Part shown: in pieces, positions 1 through 11,625 of the stretch
Numbering within the stretch: position 1 is the stretch's first letter
How the letters are laid out: the number at the start of each line of letters is the position of its first letter
Assembly (NCBI GenBank): GCA_905236755.1
Contig: CAJOCR010000001.1
Span: forward strand, 62,001-126,000
Reading direction: 5' to 3'
From: an uncultured Prevotella sp.
Lineage (GTDB): Bacteria > Bacteroidota > Bacteroidia > Bacteroidales > Bacteroidaceae
Length of the DNA stretch: 64,000 nucleotides
The notes under the pieces: model-generated
The model's input: the letters and a program-made list of their open reading frames with translations, nothing else
Databases searched by the model: none
What the model was told of the DNA's origin: nothing
Position numbers and translations under genes: made by a program

Positions 1-1023
1 TGGTACTTCGATATCGTTCTCACGTAACTTGTCTTTTTCTGCCTGCTCTGCAATACGAGCCATGGTCTGAACAGCTTCAAGTGGATATTTTCCGCTTGCT
101 GTTTCACCACTAAGCATCAAGGCGTCAGTGCGATAATAGATAGCATTAGCAATATCAGTAACCTCGGCACGGGTAGGGCGAGGGTTGTTGATCATTGTGT
201 GAAGCATCTGTGTTGCCACAATAACCGGCTTATGCTTGATAACACACTTACGGATAATTTTTCTCTGAATACCAGGGATGCGCTCAATAGGTACTTCAAT
301 ACCGAGGTCACCACGAGCAATCATAATACCATAGCATGCGTCAATAATTTCATCTATATTGTCAACACCCTCTTGATTCTCTATCTTAGAGATAATCTTG
401 ATGTCGCTATTGTGAGCATCCAAAATGTCCTGAACAGCCTTTACATCTTCAGCATTACGTACGAAACTGTGTGCTATGAAATCAATATCAAGTTCTATAG
501 CAAGAAGAATATTCTTTTTGTCTTTTTCAGTAAGTGCAGGAAGGTCAATGTGTTCTCCTGGGATGTTAACGCTCTTTCTGGCGCCTAACTTACCAACGTT
601 CTGTACCTCGGCAACAAGTTCAGAACCATTGTTTTCGGTAACAAGCATATCAAGCTCGCCATCGTCAAACAAGATATGGTCATTTACATGAACATCCTTA
701 CATATATAAGGATAGCTTACGTTTACGGTGTCGTGAGATGTTTCCTTTTCAGGACAACCATAGATCTTCACTTTTTCACCTATTTTATATTCAATAGGCT
801 CAGGAGTGTTTGTTGTTCTGATTTCAGGACCCTTAGTATCAATCATTATACCAATGTGTGGAGACACTGCTCGCACGTTATTTACAATCTCGCGAATACC
901 ATCTGGAGTGGCATGTGCTGTGTTGATACGCACAACATTCATACCCGCAAAGAATAGTTTACGAATAAAATCCTGATCACAACGACGGTCGCTAATAGAT
1001 GCAACTATTTTTGTCTGTTTCAT
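1..1023 (-). CDS. pyk: Pyruvate kinase, 3' part outside the window
   Basis: Final ATP-yielding step of glycolysis (phosphoenolpyruvate + ADP to pyruvate + ATP), cytosolic. Only the first 341 codons are present; the frame is open to base 1, so most of the C-terminal allosteric domain lies to the left. From the ATG at 1023 the protein starts [12 protein letters not shown]. The catalytic barrel shows [10 protein letters not shown], the catalytic lysine in SKIEN, the metal-binding [10 protein letters not shown] and ATQML. The potassium-site motif usually read N-x-S-H is N34-T-A36-H37 here, so the serine is alanine, while the glutamate of GPEIR is kept. It is divergent from the antiporter gene at 1153, and a -7 box lies 24 bp upstream of its start. 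Confidence 0.95.
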   Translation of the reverse strand, partial: MKQTKIVASISDRRCDQDFIRKLFFAGMNVVRINTAHATPDGIREIVNNVRAVSPHIGIMIDTKGPEIRTTNTPEPIEYKIGEKVKIYGCPEKETSHDTVNVSYPYICKDVHVNDHILFDDGELDMLVTENNGSELVAEVQNVGKLGARKSVNIPGEHIDLPALTEKDKKNILLAIELDIDFIAHSFVRNAEDVKAVQDILDAHNSDIKIISKIENQEGVDNIDEIIDACYGIMIARGDLGIEVPIERIPGIQRKIIRKCVIKHKPVIVATQMLHTMINNPRPTRAEVTDIANAIYYRTDALMLSGETASGKYPLEAVQTMARIAEQAEKDKLRENDIEVP

Positions 1024-1046
1024 ACTGCTAATACTTATTTCAGCTG

Positions 1047-1054
1047 CAAAGGTA
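1047..1054 (-). promoter_or_regulatory. Promoter -7 element of pyk
   Basis: Read on the minus strand this is TACCTTTG, a perfect match to the Bacteroidota -7 consensus TAnnTTTG, 24 bp before the pyk ATG. No clear TTTG -33 element is visible at the right distance, so only the -7 box is claimed. Confidence 0.6.
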
Positions 1055-1094
1055 ATAAAAAGAATGCAAGGTTGTATAAAATTCACCCATGAAA

Positions 1095-1125
1095 TTTGTT
1101 TGTTAAAAAATAATTGTTAACTTTG
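1095..1125 (+). promoter_or_regulatory. Promoter of the NhaD-type antiporter gene
   Basis: TTTG at 1095-1098, 19 bp spacer, TAACTTTG at 1118-1125: both halves of the Bacteroidota sigma-ABfr consensus at the expected spacing. Transcription should begin near 1132, about 20 nt before the ATG at 1153. This argues against the upstream in-frame TTG at 1114, which lies before the start of the message. Confidence 0.75.
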
Positions 1126-1152
1126 CGGTGGAAGAAAAAGAAATTCCGTGTT

Positions 1153-2505
1153 ATGACACTTATTATAGTCGCTATTTTATTATTAAGCTTTTTGCTTATC
1201 GCAACAGAGCGGCTAACGAATATTAACAAGGCTGCTGTTGCCGTATTCGCTGGTACCGTGGGATGGGTTCTCTACATTTGTTGGGGAACCGATTTTGTGA
1301 TGAGTCAACACTCTTATGGATATTTTAATTTCCTGCAAGGCGCGGTCGCTACGTCAACAGCTGTAAAACAATATATAGCTAAAAGCATTTTCTTGCCTTA
1401 TGTAGGAAAAGCCTCAGAGGTTGTTCTCTTCCTATTAGCCACTATGACCATTGTTGAGATTCTATATAATAATGGTTGTTTTGATTTCATTACTCAACTG
1501 TTGAAAACACGAAACTCTAAGCGTATGCTTTGGACGCTTGTAGCAATAACATTCTTTGTTTCTATAAATCTCGATAACCTTACTACAACAGTAATGATGC
1601 TCACCATCATGCATGGCATCATACCAAGTCGCCGTCAAAGAATGATTCTCGGTTCAGCAATTCTTATTGCTGCCACAGCCGGAGGAACACTTACTGTTAT
1701 TGGTAATCCTGAAAACCTTGTACTATGGAATATGGGAGCTGTAACGGCAACCGACCTTTCTGCAACATTGCTTGTTCCTTGCATTATGACATGCGTTGTG
1801 TCGGTGCTTCTTCTTCAGCGACTTCTTCCTGATAGATTAGACACCGAATGGATAGTAATGCCTTATCGTGGTGACGATACTAATCTAAATGTATGGCAGC
1901 GTCTGCTTATGCTTTTTGTTGGATTGGGCGGATTATGGCTCATTCCTACATTGCACGATGTTACAAAGCTTAGTCCATTCCTTGGAGCTTTCTGTGTGTT
2001 AGCCCTCTTATGGATAGTTAATGAGATTTTCAACCGCAAGCTCTTCAATATCGACCAGATGCTTCAGCGTCGCGAACTACGGGTAATGCAGTATGGCGTC
2101 ATACAGATGATGCTGTATGTCATGGGTATGATGTTTGCTCTTGGTGTTGTTCAGGAAACGGGCGCGTTGGAATGGCTATGGGAGAATGCTTCTATATATA
2201 TTCACGATTCATGGATATGGGGAATTATCGCTGGAACTCTCTCAACTATTCTTGATAGCTTTGCTACTGCTGTCAGCTTCTACAATCTGAAACAAACCTG
2301 TGCTACAGGCGACATATATTATAAGATAATCGCTTATTGCGTCATGGTGGGTAGTAATATACTTGCTGTTGGCAGCATGTCGGGCATTGCCCTTCTCAAG
2401 ATGGAACGCATGCACGTAGGATGGTATTTCCGAAACGTTGGTTGGCGTGCTCTTTGCGGCGGCATCATAGGTTTTGTTATTCTAATAGCTTTTTCAATAA
2501 TATAA
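1153..2505 (+). CDS. nhaD: NhaD-family Na+/H+ antiporter
   Basis: Inner-membrane protein of 450 residues with about 11-12 hydrophobic segments, belonging to the ArsB/NhaD ion-transporter superfamily; expected to exchange sodium for protons. The sequence shows the family-typical DNLTTTVMM segment and a conserved [12 protein letters not shown] stretch, both in membrane-embedded half-helices. I chose the ATG at 1153 ([10 protein letters not shown]) because the promoter -7 box sits inside any longer reading. It is followed 43 bp later by pfkA in the same direction. The exact ion (Na+ or Li+) cannot be read from sequence. Related ArsB or CitM-type carriers are the alternative, but the DNLT motif favours NhaD. 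Confidence 0.85.
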   Translation: MTLIIVAILLLSFLLIATERLTNINKAAVAVFAGTVGWVLYICWGTDFVMSQHSYGYFNFLQGAVATSTAVKQYIAKSIFLPYVGKASEVVLFLLATMTIVEILYNNGCFDFITQLLKTRNSKRMLWTLVAITFFVSINLDNLTTTVMMLTIMHGIIPSRRQRMILGSAILIAATAGGTLTVIGNPENLVLWNMGAVTATDLSATLLVPCIMTCVVSVLLLQRLLPDRLDTEWIVMPYRGDDTNLNVWQRLLMLFVGLGGLWLIPTLHDVTKLSPFLGAFCVLALLWIVNEIFNRKLFNIDQMLQRRELRVMQYGVIQMMLYVMGMMFALGVVQETGALEWLWENASIYIHDSWIWGIIAGTLSTILDSFATAVSFYNLKQTCATGDIYYKIIAYCVMVGSNILAVGSMSGIALLKMERMHVGWYFRNVGWRALCGGIIGFVILIAFSII

Positions 2506-2548
2506 AACACATCAATATAACTACAATTTAGGTAAAAGAACAAATATT

Positions 2549-3526
2549 ATGGGTAGAATTAAGACAATAGGTATCCTCACCTCAGGAGGTGATGCTCCAG
2601 GTATGAATGCAGCTATTCGTGCAGTTACTCGTTCAGGAATCTACAATGGCTTTAACATCAAAGCGATCTATCGTGGATATGATGGTTTGATTAATAACGA
2701 GATAAAAGACTTTACCACAGAAAATGTTAGCGGTATTATTGGTACTGGCGGTACTATTCTCAAGACTGCCCGTTCTAAGGAGTTTATGACTCAGGAAGGG
2801 CGTGATAAGGCTTATGCTAATATGCAGGCTAACGGTATCGATGCTCTTATTGTTATTGGTGGTAACGGTTCGCTCACCGGTGCAATGCAGTTCGGCAGAG
2901 ATTACGATGTATGCTGCATTGGTCTTCCTGGTACTATTGATAACGACCTCTATGGTACCGACAATACTATCGGTTATGATACAACCATGAATACAATCAT
3001 GGATTGTGTTGACCGTATTCGTGATACAGCCCAGAGTCATGAACGTATCTTCTTTGTCGAGGTAATGGGACGTGATGCTGGTTTCCTTGCACAGAACTCA
3101 GCTATTGCTTCTGGTGCCGAGGCTGCTATCATCCCAGAAGACAGTACCGATGTTGACCAGTTGGCACAGTTCATGGAACGTGGTATTCGTAAGTCTAAGA
3201 AGAGTTGTATCGTTATTGTGTCTGAAAGTCCTAAGTGTGGTGCTCTTTATTATGCTGACCGTGTGAAGAAAGAGTTCCCTGAGTTCGATGTACGTGTTTC
3301 TATTCTCGGACACCTGCAGCGTGGTGGTCGTCCTACTGCTCGCGACCGCATCCTTGCCAGCCGTACAGGTTGTGGAGCCATCGAGGCTATCATGCAGGGA
3401 CAGCGTAACGTAATGGTTGGTGTGCGTAATAACGAGGTCGTTTACGTACCAATGTCTGAAGCTATCCGCTCTGATAAACCATTCGACCGCAAGCTCATCA
3501 CCGTGCTTGACGAATTGAGTATTTAG
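2549..3526 (+). CDS. pfkA: 6-phosphofructokinase (ATP-type)
   Basis: Phosphorylates fructose 6-phosphate to fructose 1,6-bisphosphate. At 325 residues it matches the length of bacterial PfkA. Motifs: [10 protein letters not shown] near the N-terminus (ATP loop), LPGTIDND with the catalytic aspartate, [20 protein letters not shown] and [10 protein letters not shown]. Glycine is kept at the two positions that separate ATP-dependent from pyrophosphate-dependent enzymes (GGNGS and PGTIDND). However, the first motif reads GGNGS where most ATP enzymes have GGDGS, so the metal-coordinating aspartate is asparagine. It lies 43 bp after the antiporter gene, probably co-transcribed. The next gene, atpD, has its own promoter. 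Confidence 0.94.
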   Translation: MGRIKTIGILTSGGDAPGMNAAIRAVTRSGIYNGFNIKAIYRGYDGLINNEIKDFTTENVSGIIGTGGTILKTARSKEFMTQEGRDKAYANMQANGIDALIVIGGNGSLTGAMQFGRDYDVCCIGLPGTIDNDLYGTDNTIGYDTTMNTIMDCVDRIRDTAQSHERIFFVEVMGRDAGFLAQNSAIASGAEAAIIPEDSTDVDQLAQFMERGIRKSKKSCIVIVSESPKCGALYYADRVKKEFPEFDVRVSILGHLQRGGRPTARDRILASRTGCGAIEAIMQGQRNVMVGVRNNEVVYVPMSEAIRSDKPFDRKLITVLDELSI

Positions 3527-3532
3527 GAAGTA

Positions 3533-3617
3533 GGCCAGCCCTTCCTTCCCGATGGGGGAGGAACTCAAGTTGATAGCACTCCCTTCCCTGCCGGGGAGGG
3601 ACGGGGGTGAGGCTACT
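3533..3617 (+). repeat. GC-rich palindromic intergenic repeat, copy 1
   Basis: Between pfkA and atpD. A CCTTCCC/GGGGAGG-type imperfect palindrome occurs twice in a row, the second copy followed by ACGGGGGTGAGG. The composition is far more GC-rich than the flanks. Similar elements lie at 47148, 47261, 56945, 58949 and 60272. Confidence 0.6.
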
Positions 3618-3677
3618 ATCGTTCAACGTAAATTGCGTTAAAGTTATTAAAATAACTCCTTGTTGCGAAAATAAATT

Positions 3678-3709
3678 TTTGGCGTTTAGGAATATATTGC
3701 CTACCTTTG
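3678..3709 (+). promoter_or_regulatory. Promoter of the ATP synthase operon
   Basis: TTTG at 3678-3681, 20 bp spacer, TACCTTTG at 3702-3709: a textbook Bacteroidota promoter. The predicted start is near 3716, leaving a leader of about 45 nt before the atpD ATG at 3762. Confidence 0.8.
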
Positions 3710-3758
3710 TTTTGCAATCAAATAATATAATAGAATCATAATAATTTAAAAACTATAG

Positions 3759-5290
<1,532 letters not shown>

Positions 5291-5291
<1 letters not shown>

Positions 5292-5432
5292 TTACGAGTT
5301 ACGAGTTTGGAATTAGAAATTAATTTGATTGCGAGTTACGAGTTTGGAATTAGGAATTTGTAATTATATAAATTTTCATCGCCAAAGGGCGACCAATTCG
5401 TAATTTGTAATTCGTAATTCCACATTAACAAT
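5291..5432 (+). repeat. AT-rich degenerate repeat between atpD and atpC
   Basis: Two direct copies of a unit built from GAGTTACGAGTTTGGAATTA start near 5296 and 5332. They are followed by a TCGCC-AAA-GGGCGA hairpin (5379-5392) and an inverted AATTCGTAATTTGTAATTCG arm. No coding capacity. It sits inside the operon message and could fold into a long RNA hairpin. Confidence 0.55.
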
Positions 5433-5433
5433 T

Positions 5434-5673
5434 ATGTTAGTTTTAAAAATCGTTTCAACAGAGAAAGTGGTTTACCACGGCGAGGTAGAAAGCGTTACTG
5501 TTCCGGGCACACTGGGAGAGTTCGAAATCCTCATTGATCATGCTCCATTAATCTCAAGTCTTGAGAAAGGCTGCGTGAAATACAAAACTAAAGAAGGTGA
5601 ACAGTATATCGACATTCTCGGAGGCTTTGTACAAGTAAAGCGCAACGAGGTGTCTGTATGCGTTGAAGTGTAA
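5434..5673 (+). CDS. atpC: F1 ATP synthase subunit epsilon, short form
   Basis: Central-stalk subunit that joins gamma to the c-ring. Only 79 residues: the whole N-terminal beta-sandwich is present (PGTLGEFEILIDHAPLIS, then ILGGFVQVKRNEVSV), but the C-terminal two-helix domain that inhibits ATP hydrolysis in E. coli and Bacillus is missing. The stop codon is clean and atpX follows 4 bp later, so this is a natural short form and not a truncation. Short epsilons are known in this phylum. Expected consequence (inference): no epsilon-type autoinhibition of the enzyme. Confidence 0.93.
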   Translation: MLVLKIVSTEKVVYHGEVESVTVPGTLGEFEILIDHAPLISSLEKGCVKYKTKEGEQYIDILGGFVQVKRNEVSVCVEV

Positions 5674-5677
5674 TTAA

Positions 5678-6103
5678 ATGCAGATGGAACAATTCATCCC
5701 CAAAACAGTAAACCAATACCAGAAAATATCACTGTGGGTGGTGTGCGCAATGGCTCTCGTTTGCTTGCTCGCATTACAGATTGCCGACCTAAAGTGTCAC
5801 ATCTACAGCGTTCTATTTAGTAGTGTTTATCAGTTAGTTACCAACCGTCTGTCAATAGTCTGCTGGCGAGCCATAATGCGGGTTTCACCCGCCGTCATCG
5901 GACGCTTCTATATGGGCGTGTCGGCATTGAGGATAATATTGGGAATGGTGGTCATCATTGTTGGTGTATTCCTGCTTCGTGAGCAGCGACCGCTGATGAT
6001 GGGATTTGTAATCATCTTCTCATTGTTCTATATTAGTTCGCTTGTCTTTGAAACCGCTTTTTTCTCTTTCATTGAGAGTAAGAAACATATAACGAAACAA
6101 TAA
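5678..6103 (+). CDS. Small membrane protein of the atp operon, AtpI-like position
   Basis: 141 residues with about four hydrophobic segments (roughly residues 18-36, 48-62, 84-102 and 106-128) and basic ends. I do not recognise a defined family. A membrane protein of similar size sits in this place, between epsilon and subunit a, in other Bacteroidales atp operons, which suggests an assembly or ion-supply role like AtpI; that is inference from position. A second in-frame ATG lies two codons downstream (5684), so the true start may be either. It follows atpC by 4 bp and precedes atpB by 3 bp. Confidence 0.7.
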   Translation: MQMEQFIPKTVNQYQKISLWVVCAMALVCLLALQIADLKCHIYSVLFSSVYQLVTNRLSIVCWRAIMRVSPAVIGRFYMGVSALRIILGMVVIIVGVFLLREQRPLMMGFVIIFSLFYISSLVFETAFFSFIESKKHITKQ

Positions 6104-6106
6104 GAT

Positions 6107-7192
6107 ATGAAACAACTAAAGAAATATCTTTTCATGCTGCTCCTTGCTTTTTCTGCAATGCCTGGCTTTGCAGAAAAGAAGGATATTGATATGAAAGAGA
6201 TATTGTGGGGACATATCAAGGATTCATACGAATGGCATGTTACTAATATTGGGGAGACACCAATAGTATTGCATCTGCCTGTTATTGTGCATTCTTCAAC
6301 AGGATGGCATGTGTTCAGCAGTAGCGAGTTCTCTGAGGAACTCGATGCTCAGGGCAATCGTAAAGGTCCTTTTGGCTTATATATCAAAAGTGCCAACGAC
6401 GAGAAATATCCAAGCAAGATAGTTGAGATGGTTGACGGGCAAGAGGTTCGTCCTTTTGACATCTCCATCACCAAGACTGTCTGCGTGCTTTTCATCGATG
6501 CCTTTATACTGCTCCTCTGTATTCTTATCCCTGCTCGTTGGTGTCGCCGACACAAGGTCGATGACCCAGCACCAAAGGGATTTACTGGCTTAATGCACAT
6601 GTTTATCATGTCGATATATGATGATGTAGTTAAGGCAATTATGGGTAAGGAAGCCGACAAATACGCACCTTATCTTCTTACTTGCTTCTTCTTCATCTTC
6701 GTAGCCAACATCATGGGGATCATTCCTTTTCCACCTGGTGGTGGAAACCTCACAGGAAATATTGCCTGTACTTGTTTCCTTGGTGTAGCCACATTCCTTG
6801 TTACCAACCTCACAGGAACAAAAGAATACTGGAAAGAAATCTTCTGGCCAGATGTTCCTACATGGTTAAAGGTGCCAGTACCATTGATGCCTATCATCGA
6901 GATAGTAGGTATCTTCACAAAGCCATTGGCGCTTGTTATCCGACTCTTTGCCAACATGATGGCTGGTCATGCTATTGCACTTGCCTTTGCAGGTATGATC
7001 TTCATTATGTTCCATCTCACCACCAGCGACGTAGTAAACAACGTCGCAGGTTCTGGTATCTCTGTAGTCAGTGTAGCACTCAGTATCTTTATGATGCTTC
7101 TTGAAATACTTGTTAGCTATATCCAGGCACTTGTATTCACAATGCTTAGTGCAGTCTTTATCTCTTTTGCACACGTAAAAGAACACGAATAA
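6107..7192 (+). CDS. atpB: F0 ATP synthase subunit a
   Basis: Membrane stator subunit that forms the two proton half-channels against the c-ring. 361 residues, about 90 longer than the E. coli protein, because of an N-terminal signal-like segment (residues 1-22, ending PGFAEKK) and a hydrophilic domain of about 100 residues before the first F0 helix. The essential arginine is R279 in LALVIRLFANMMAGH; PFPPGGGNLTGN and the C-terminal helices are conserved. The exported N-terminal extension is typical of Bacteroidota. Three bases separate it from the upstream membrane gene. Confidence 0.97.
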   Translation: MKQLKKYLFMLLLAFSAMPGFAEKKDIDMKEILWGHIKDSYEWHVTNIGETPIVLHLPVIVHSSTGWHVFSSSEFSEELDAQGNRKGPFGLYIKSANDEKYPSKIVEMVDGQEVRPFDISITKTVCVLFIDAFILLLCILIPARWCRRHKVDDPAPKGFTGLMHMFIMSIYDDVVKAIMGKEADKYAPYLLTCFFFIFVANIMGIIPFPPGGGNLTGNIACTCFLGVATFLVTNLTGTKEYWKEIFWPDVPTWLKVPVPLMPIIEIVGIFTKPLALVIRLFANMMAGHAIALAFAGMIFIMFHLTTSDVVNNVAGSGISVVSVALSIFMMLLEILVSYIQALVFTMLSAVFISFAHVKEHE

Positions 7193-7214
7193 AAAATAAC
7201 AAATAATAATTTAA

Positions 7215-7469
<255 letters not shown>

Positions 7470-7608
7470 TATTAGTTCTTTAGTTGATTAGTTTTAAGTT
7501 GATTAAGTTTTTTAGCTGATTAGTTTTTAAGTTTTAACTCAAGAACTTACAAACTCAACATATAAACTATAAAACTCACAAACTTACAGAACTCATAAAC
7601 TCACAAGT
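7470..7608 (+). repeat. AT-rich inverted repeat between atpE and atpF
   Basis: The left half consists of variants of TTAGTTGATTAGTTTTTAAG, the right half of variants of AACTCACAAACTTACA. The two halves are roughly complementary, so the mRNA could form an imperfect hairpin. No reading frame. It belongs to the same family as 22275, 23946 and 55600. Confidence 0.5.
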
Positions 7609-8115
7609 ATGGATTTATTAATGCCTGAAAGCGGTTTGCTTTTTTGGATGACACTCGTCTTCGTCATCGTGTTCCTCATCTTGTGGAAGTGGGGCTTCCC
7701 TTCTATCGTTAAGATGGTGAACGACCGAAAGGCCTTTATCGATGAAAGCATCAAGAAGGCACACGAGGCCAATGAGAAACTCGCTAATATTCAGAAAGAA
7801 AGTGAATCCATGCTGCAGCAGGCTCGCGAGAAACAGGCAAGCATACTCAAAGAAGCTGCCGAAACTCGCGATGCTATCGTAGAGAAGGCACAGGCTAAGG
7901 CCCGTGAAGAAGGCACACGCCTTATTAACGAAGCTAAAGCACAGATAGAAGCTGAAAAGCAGAATGCCATCCGTGATATTCGTTCTCAGGTTGTTGAACT
8001 AAGCGTTCAGATTGCCGAGAAAGTATTACGTCAAAACCTCTCTACTGATGCAAAGCAGATGGATTTGGTAAATCGACTGCTCGATGAGGTTTCTTCTGAT
8101 AACACGAAAGAATAA
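7609..8115 (+). CDS. atpF: F0 ATP synthase subunit b
   Basis: Peripheral-stalk subunit that links F0 to F1. 168 residues: one membrane helix (about 9-30, GLLFWMTLVFVIVFLILWKW), then a long charged coiled coil rich in Glu, Lys and Ala to about residue 150. The arrangement is the standard b-subunit layout, and there is no second b' copy in the operon. Its stop is 6 bp before the atpH ATG. Confidence 0.95.
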   Translation: MDLLMPESGLLFWMTLVFVIVFLILWKWGFPSIVKMVNDRKAFIDESIKKAHEANEKLANIQKESESMLQQAREKQASILKEAAETRDAIVEKAQAKAREEGTRLINEAKAQIEAEKQNAIRDIRSQVVELSVQIAEKVLRQNLSTDAKQMDLVNRLLDEVSSDNTKE

Positions 8116-8121
8116 TTGCTT

Positions 8122-8655
8122 ATGGATTATGGAGTAATATCGGTACGATATGCCAGAGCACTTCTCAAGAGTGCTACTGAGCTTAAAGTAGAAGAAAAGG
8201 TATATGTCGACATGACTATGCTTGCTGCATGTTATGTCGAAGTTGCCGATTTGCGTACTACGATAGAAAACCCTATGCTCCAGCGTTCTGAGAAACAGCG
8301 TCTGCTCACCACAGCCCTTGGCCCCGACGCCAATGAGCTGAGCAAGCGATTCGTTGCACTCGTTCTTAAAGAGGGTAGGGAGAAAGTCCTGCAATTCATG
8401 GCTCATTCGTATATCACCTTTTACAGGGAACAGAAGAATATCATCCGCGGAAAACTTACTACTGCCGTCGCTATGTCTGATGACACCGAACAGAAGATGA
8501 AGCAGATGGTAGAAAGTAAAACTCAGGGAACGGTAGAATTCAATACCGAGATAGATCCCTCTATCATCGGAGGTTTCATCCTTGAGTACGATACTTATAG
8601 GATGGATGCAAGCGTCAAAACACGCCTTAACACCATCCTCAGTGAATTAAAGTGA
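8122..8655 (+). CDS. atpH: F1 ATP synthase subunit delta
   Basis: Clamps the b stalk to the top of the alpha/beta head. 177 residues starting MDYGVISVRYARALL, the usual N-terminal helix of the delta/OSCP family; IDPSIIGGFILEYD near the C-terminus is the conserved family signature. I placed the start at the ATG at 8122 rather than the TTG two codons upstream because this is where family members begin. It is followed by a 139 bp gap before atpA. Confidence 0.94.
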   Translation: MDYGVISVRYARALLKSATELKVEEKVYVDMTMLAACYVEVADLRTTIENPMLQRSEKQRLLTTALGPDANELSKRFVALVLKEGREKVLQFMAHSYITFYREQKNIIRGKLTTAVAMSDDTEQKMKQMVESKTQGTVEFNTEIDPSIIGGFILEYDTYRMDASVKTRLNTILSELK

Positions 8656-8794
8656 TTGAACAGTTCAGGAGATAAACGAAGTTAAATGAAGATATGCCAC
8701 TTTTAGCGGCGGAGATAGAAGGCAATACTATAAACTAATGTCTTTTATCCTCTTTCTCCTTATAACTCCTTTTACTCCCTTTATTGAAAATCTT

Positions 8795-10369
8795 ATGTCA
8801 GAAAAAATAAAACCAAGCGAAGTGTCTGAAGTTCTTCAGCGTGAGCTGCAAGGCATCAACGATGCAACACAGTTTGACGAGGTGGGTACCGTACTCACCG
8901 TTGCCGATGGTGTAGCCCATGTCTATGGCTTGCGTAATGTTGAAGCATCCGAACTGCTCGAGTTTGAGAACGGCACTATGGCTATCGTGATGAACCTTGA
9001 GGAAGACAACGTAGGTTGTGTCATCATGGGTTCTACCGCTGGTATCAAGGAAGGACAGAAAGTAAAGCGTACCCATCGAATTGCGTCTATACGTGTAAAC
9101 GACAATTTCCTTGGACGTGTTGTCAATCCTATCGGACAAGCCATCGATGGTAAAGGCGAAATCAACCTCACCGACGCTATTGAGATGCCTCTCGACCGTA
9201 AGGCTCCTGGTGTTATCTATCGTCAGCCAGTGAAAGAACCTCTCCAGACTGGTCTAAAAGCCGTTGACTCAATGATTCCTATTGGTCGTGGTCAGCGTGA
9301 GCTTATCATTGGTGACCGTCAGACTGGTAAGACCGCTGTTGCAGTTGATACCATCATTAATCAGAAAGGAAACTACGAGGCTGGAAAACCAGTCTATTGT
9401 ATCTATGTTGCAATAGGTCAGAAAGCATCTACTGTTGCCTCACTCGTTCAGACACTCGAAGACCATGGCGCAATGCCATATACCATCGTTGTAAGTGCTA
9501 CTGCTGCCGATCCAGCAGCTATGCAGTACTATGCACCATTCGCAGGTGCTGCCATCGGTGAGTATTTCCGTGATCGTGGCTATCATGCCCTCGTCGTTTA
9601 CGACGACCTCTCTAAGCAGGCAGTTGCCTACCGTGAGGTATCACTTATCCTTCGTCGTCCTTCAGGACGTGAGGCTTACCCTGGTGATGTGTTCTATCTC
9701 CACTCTCGTCTGTTGGAGCGTGCTGCACGTATAAACGATCAGCAGGAGATAGCAGAGCAGATGAACGACCTACCAGAAAGCATGAAGCCATTCGTTAAGG
9801 GTGGTGGTTCGCTCACCGCTCTTCCTATCATCGAAACACAGGCAGGCGACGTATCAGCATATATCCCAACCAACGTAATCTCTATTACCGACGGACAGAT
9901 ATATCTTGAGAGCAACCTCTTTAACCAAGGTTTCCGTCCAGCTATCAACGTAGGTATTTCAGTATCTCGTGTAGGTGGTTCAGCGCAGGTAAAGAGCATG
10001 AAGAAGGTTGCAGGTACATTAAAGATCGATATGGCACAGTATCGTGAGCTCGAGAGCTTCTCTAAGTTCGCCAGCGATATGGATGCAGTCACCGCAATGA
10101 CACTCGATCGTGGTAGAAAGAACAACCAGTTGCTCATTCAGCCACAGTATTCACCAATGGCTGTAGGCGAGCAGATTGCCATTCTGTATTGTGGTGTTAA
10201 CGGACTTATGCACGCAATTCCTGTTACTGAGGTTCGTAAGCGTCAGGATCAGTTTCTCGAAGTAATGCGTACACAGCATCAAGACATCCTTGATACCCTT
10301 GCCAGCGGCAAGCTCACCGAGGATACCGAACAATGCATTAAGGAATGTGCAAAGCAGTGCTTCGCGTAA
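8795..10369 (+). CDS. atpA: F1 ATP synthase subunit alpha
   Basis: Non-catalytic nucleotide-binding subunit of F1. 524 residues starting [16 protein letters not shown]-loop GDRQTGKT at 173-180, [13 protein letters not shown], and the arginine finger region [16 protein letters not shown]. An in-frame ATG at 8738 would add 19 hydrophobic residues with no family counterpart, so I use 8795. The 139 bp before it carries no gene. The downstream gap to atpG is 68 bp. Confidence 0.97.
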   Translation: MSEKIKPSEVSEVLQRELQGINDATQFDEVGTVLTVADGVAHVYGLRNVEASELLEFENGTMAIVMNLEEDNVGCVIMGSTAGIKEGQKVKRTHRIASIRVNDNFLGRVVNPIGQAIDGKGEINLTDAIEMPLDRKAPGVIYRQPVKEPLQTGLKAVDSMIPIGRGQRELIIGDRQTGKTAVAVDTIINQKGNYEAGKPVYCIYVAIGQKASTVASLVQTLEDHGAMPYTIVVSATAADPAAMQYYAPFAGAAIGEYFRDRGYHALVVYDDLSKQAVAYREVSLILRRPSGREAYPGDVFYLHSRLLERAARINDQQEIAEQMNDLPESMKPFVKGGGSLTALPIIETQAGDVSAYIPTNVISITDGQIYLESNLFNQGFRPAINVGISVSRVGGSAQVKSMKKVAGTLKIDMAQYRELESFSKFASDMDAVTAMTLDRGRKNNQLLIQPQYSPMAVGEQIAILYCGVNGLMHAIPVTEVRKRQDQFLEVMRTQHQDILDTLASGKLTEDTEQCIKECAKQCFA

Positions 10370-10437
10370 ATTTTGAACGATGAATGTTGAACCACTTAGG
10401 TCAGTGACCGTTGGTTCTACATTCTAAATTAATTATT

Positions 10438-11409
10438 ATGGCTTCATTAAAAGAGATAAAGACTCGAATAGCTTCTGTTAATAGCACCCGTAAGATTACT
10501 AGTGCTATGAAAATGGTGGCGTCATCGAAACTTCATCATGCCCAGACTGCCATACAGAATATGTTGCCATACGAAAATCTGTTGGAACATATCCTCAAGA
10601 GCTTTTTGATTTCTACTCCAGAAACAAATAGCCCTTACGAGATGGTGCATGGAAAGTCTCAGCGTGTAGCCTTGGTTGTATATACTTCCAATAGTTCGCT
10701 TTGTGGCGGATTTAATAACAACACTATCAAGATGATGCTTGAGATAGTTGCAGAATACAAGGCTCAGGGTATCGACGATATTGTTATTTATCCTGTTGGA
10801 AGAAAAGTAGAAGAGAAAGCTCGTAAGGAAGGACTTACTGTTGCTGGATCTTTTGCAGAACTTGCTGATAAGCCAAATGCCGAAGGTTGTCGCAAGATTG
10901 CTCATGAACTGGGTGAACAATTTCTTGCAGGCAACCTCTCAAAGGTTGAGCTTATCTATCATCACTTTAAAAGTGCTGGTTCGCAGATTCTTACACGTAA
11001 GACTCTGCTCCCAATAGATCTTTCTACCGAAACTATTGGCGAAGATAACGACCGCGACCTTACAAGTAATGTTGCTACAGCCAAGGCACAGGAGTATCTG
11101 CGTCGCAAACAGGAAGATGCTGAGAAAAAGAATGGCGTGAAAGGTGTTATGCTCAACGACGATTATATTGTTGAGCCAGACTTGAACACCGTTTTGAACT
11201 CTCTTGTTCCAAAGTTGTTAAGACTGATGGTTTATACTGCACTTCTCGACAGTATAGCTTCTGAGCATGCTGCCCGCATGGTTGCTATGCAGACTGCTAC
11301 AGATAATGCCGATGAACTCTTGCGAACACTCAATCTTGAATACAACAAGAGCCGTCAGGCTGCCATCACCAACGAACTTCTCGACCTCGCTGGAGGAGCA
11401 CAGGAATGA
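10438..11409 (+). CDS. atpG: F1 ATP synthase subunit gamma
   Basis: Rotating central shaft. 323 residues, starting MASLKEIKTRIASVNSTRKIT, with the canonical N-terminal coiled-coil half; the C-terminal half RMVAMQTATDNADELL packs against it. Roughly 30 residues longer than E. coli gamma, with an insert around the SNVATAKAQEYLRRKQEDAEKK region (about 210-240), common in this phylum. I chose the ATG at 10438 because an earlier in-frame codon adds nine residues not seen in the family. Last gene of the operon, followed by a strong terminator. Confidence 0.96.
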   Translation: MASLKEIKTRIASVNSTRKITSAMKMVASSKLHHAQTAIQNMLPYENLLEHILKSFLISTPETNSPYEMVHGKSQRVALVVYTSNSSLCGGFNNNTIKMMLEIVAEYKAQGIDDIVIYPVGRKVEEKARKEGLTVAGSFAELADKPNAEGCRKIAHELGEQFLAGNLSKVELIYHHFKSAGSQILTRKTLLPIDLSTETIGEDNDRDLTSNVATAKAQEYLRRKQEDAEKKNGVKGVMLNDDYIVEPDLNTVLNSLVPKLLRLMVYTALLDSIASEHAARMVAMQTATDNADELLRTLNLEYNKSRQAAITNELLDLAGGAQE

Positions 11410-11436
11410 TGACATCCTGTCTAACTATACATAAAG

Positions 11437-11469
11437 TCCCTTGCAAAACTTAATTGCAAGGGATTTTTT
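11437..11469 (+). terminator. Terminator of the ATP synthase operon
   Basis: A perfect 10-bp stem TCCCTTGCAA / TTGCAAGGGA with a 7-nt loop is followed by six T. It lies 27 bp after the atpG stop. Confidence 0.9.
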
Positions 11470-11625
11470 GTATAGAAGTATTTATCGTTTAGCAATGCTT
11501 TGCATTGCACTAAACGTGCTGCGCTAACACAAATGACGATATTAAGCGTGTTGCAGCAATATTCGTTAATTTGCCTTCTCGTATTGAGGTTACAATGAAG
11601 TCGGAATAGTTGTGCATTGGAAAAT

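Noticed and set aside
1114..1152. TTG start adding 13 residues to the NhaD-type antiporter
   Set aside because: The TTG overlaps the promoter -7 region and would lie upstream of the predicted transcription start.
8738..8794. 19-residue hydrophobic extension at the start of atpA
   Set aside because: No alpha-subunit homologue has it; the ATG at 8795 starts exactly where the family begins.
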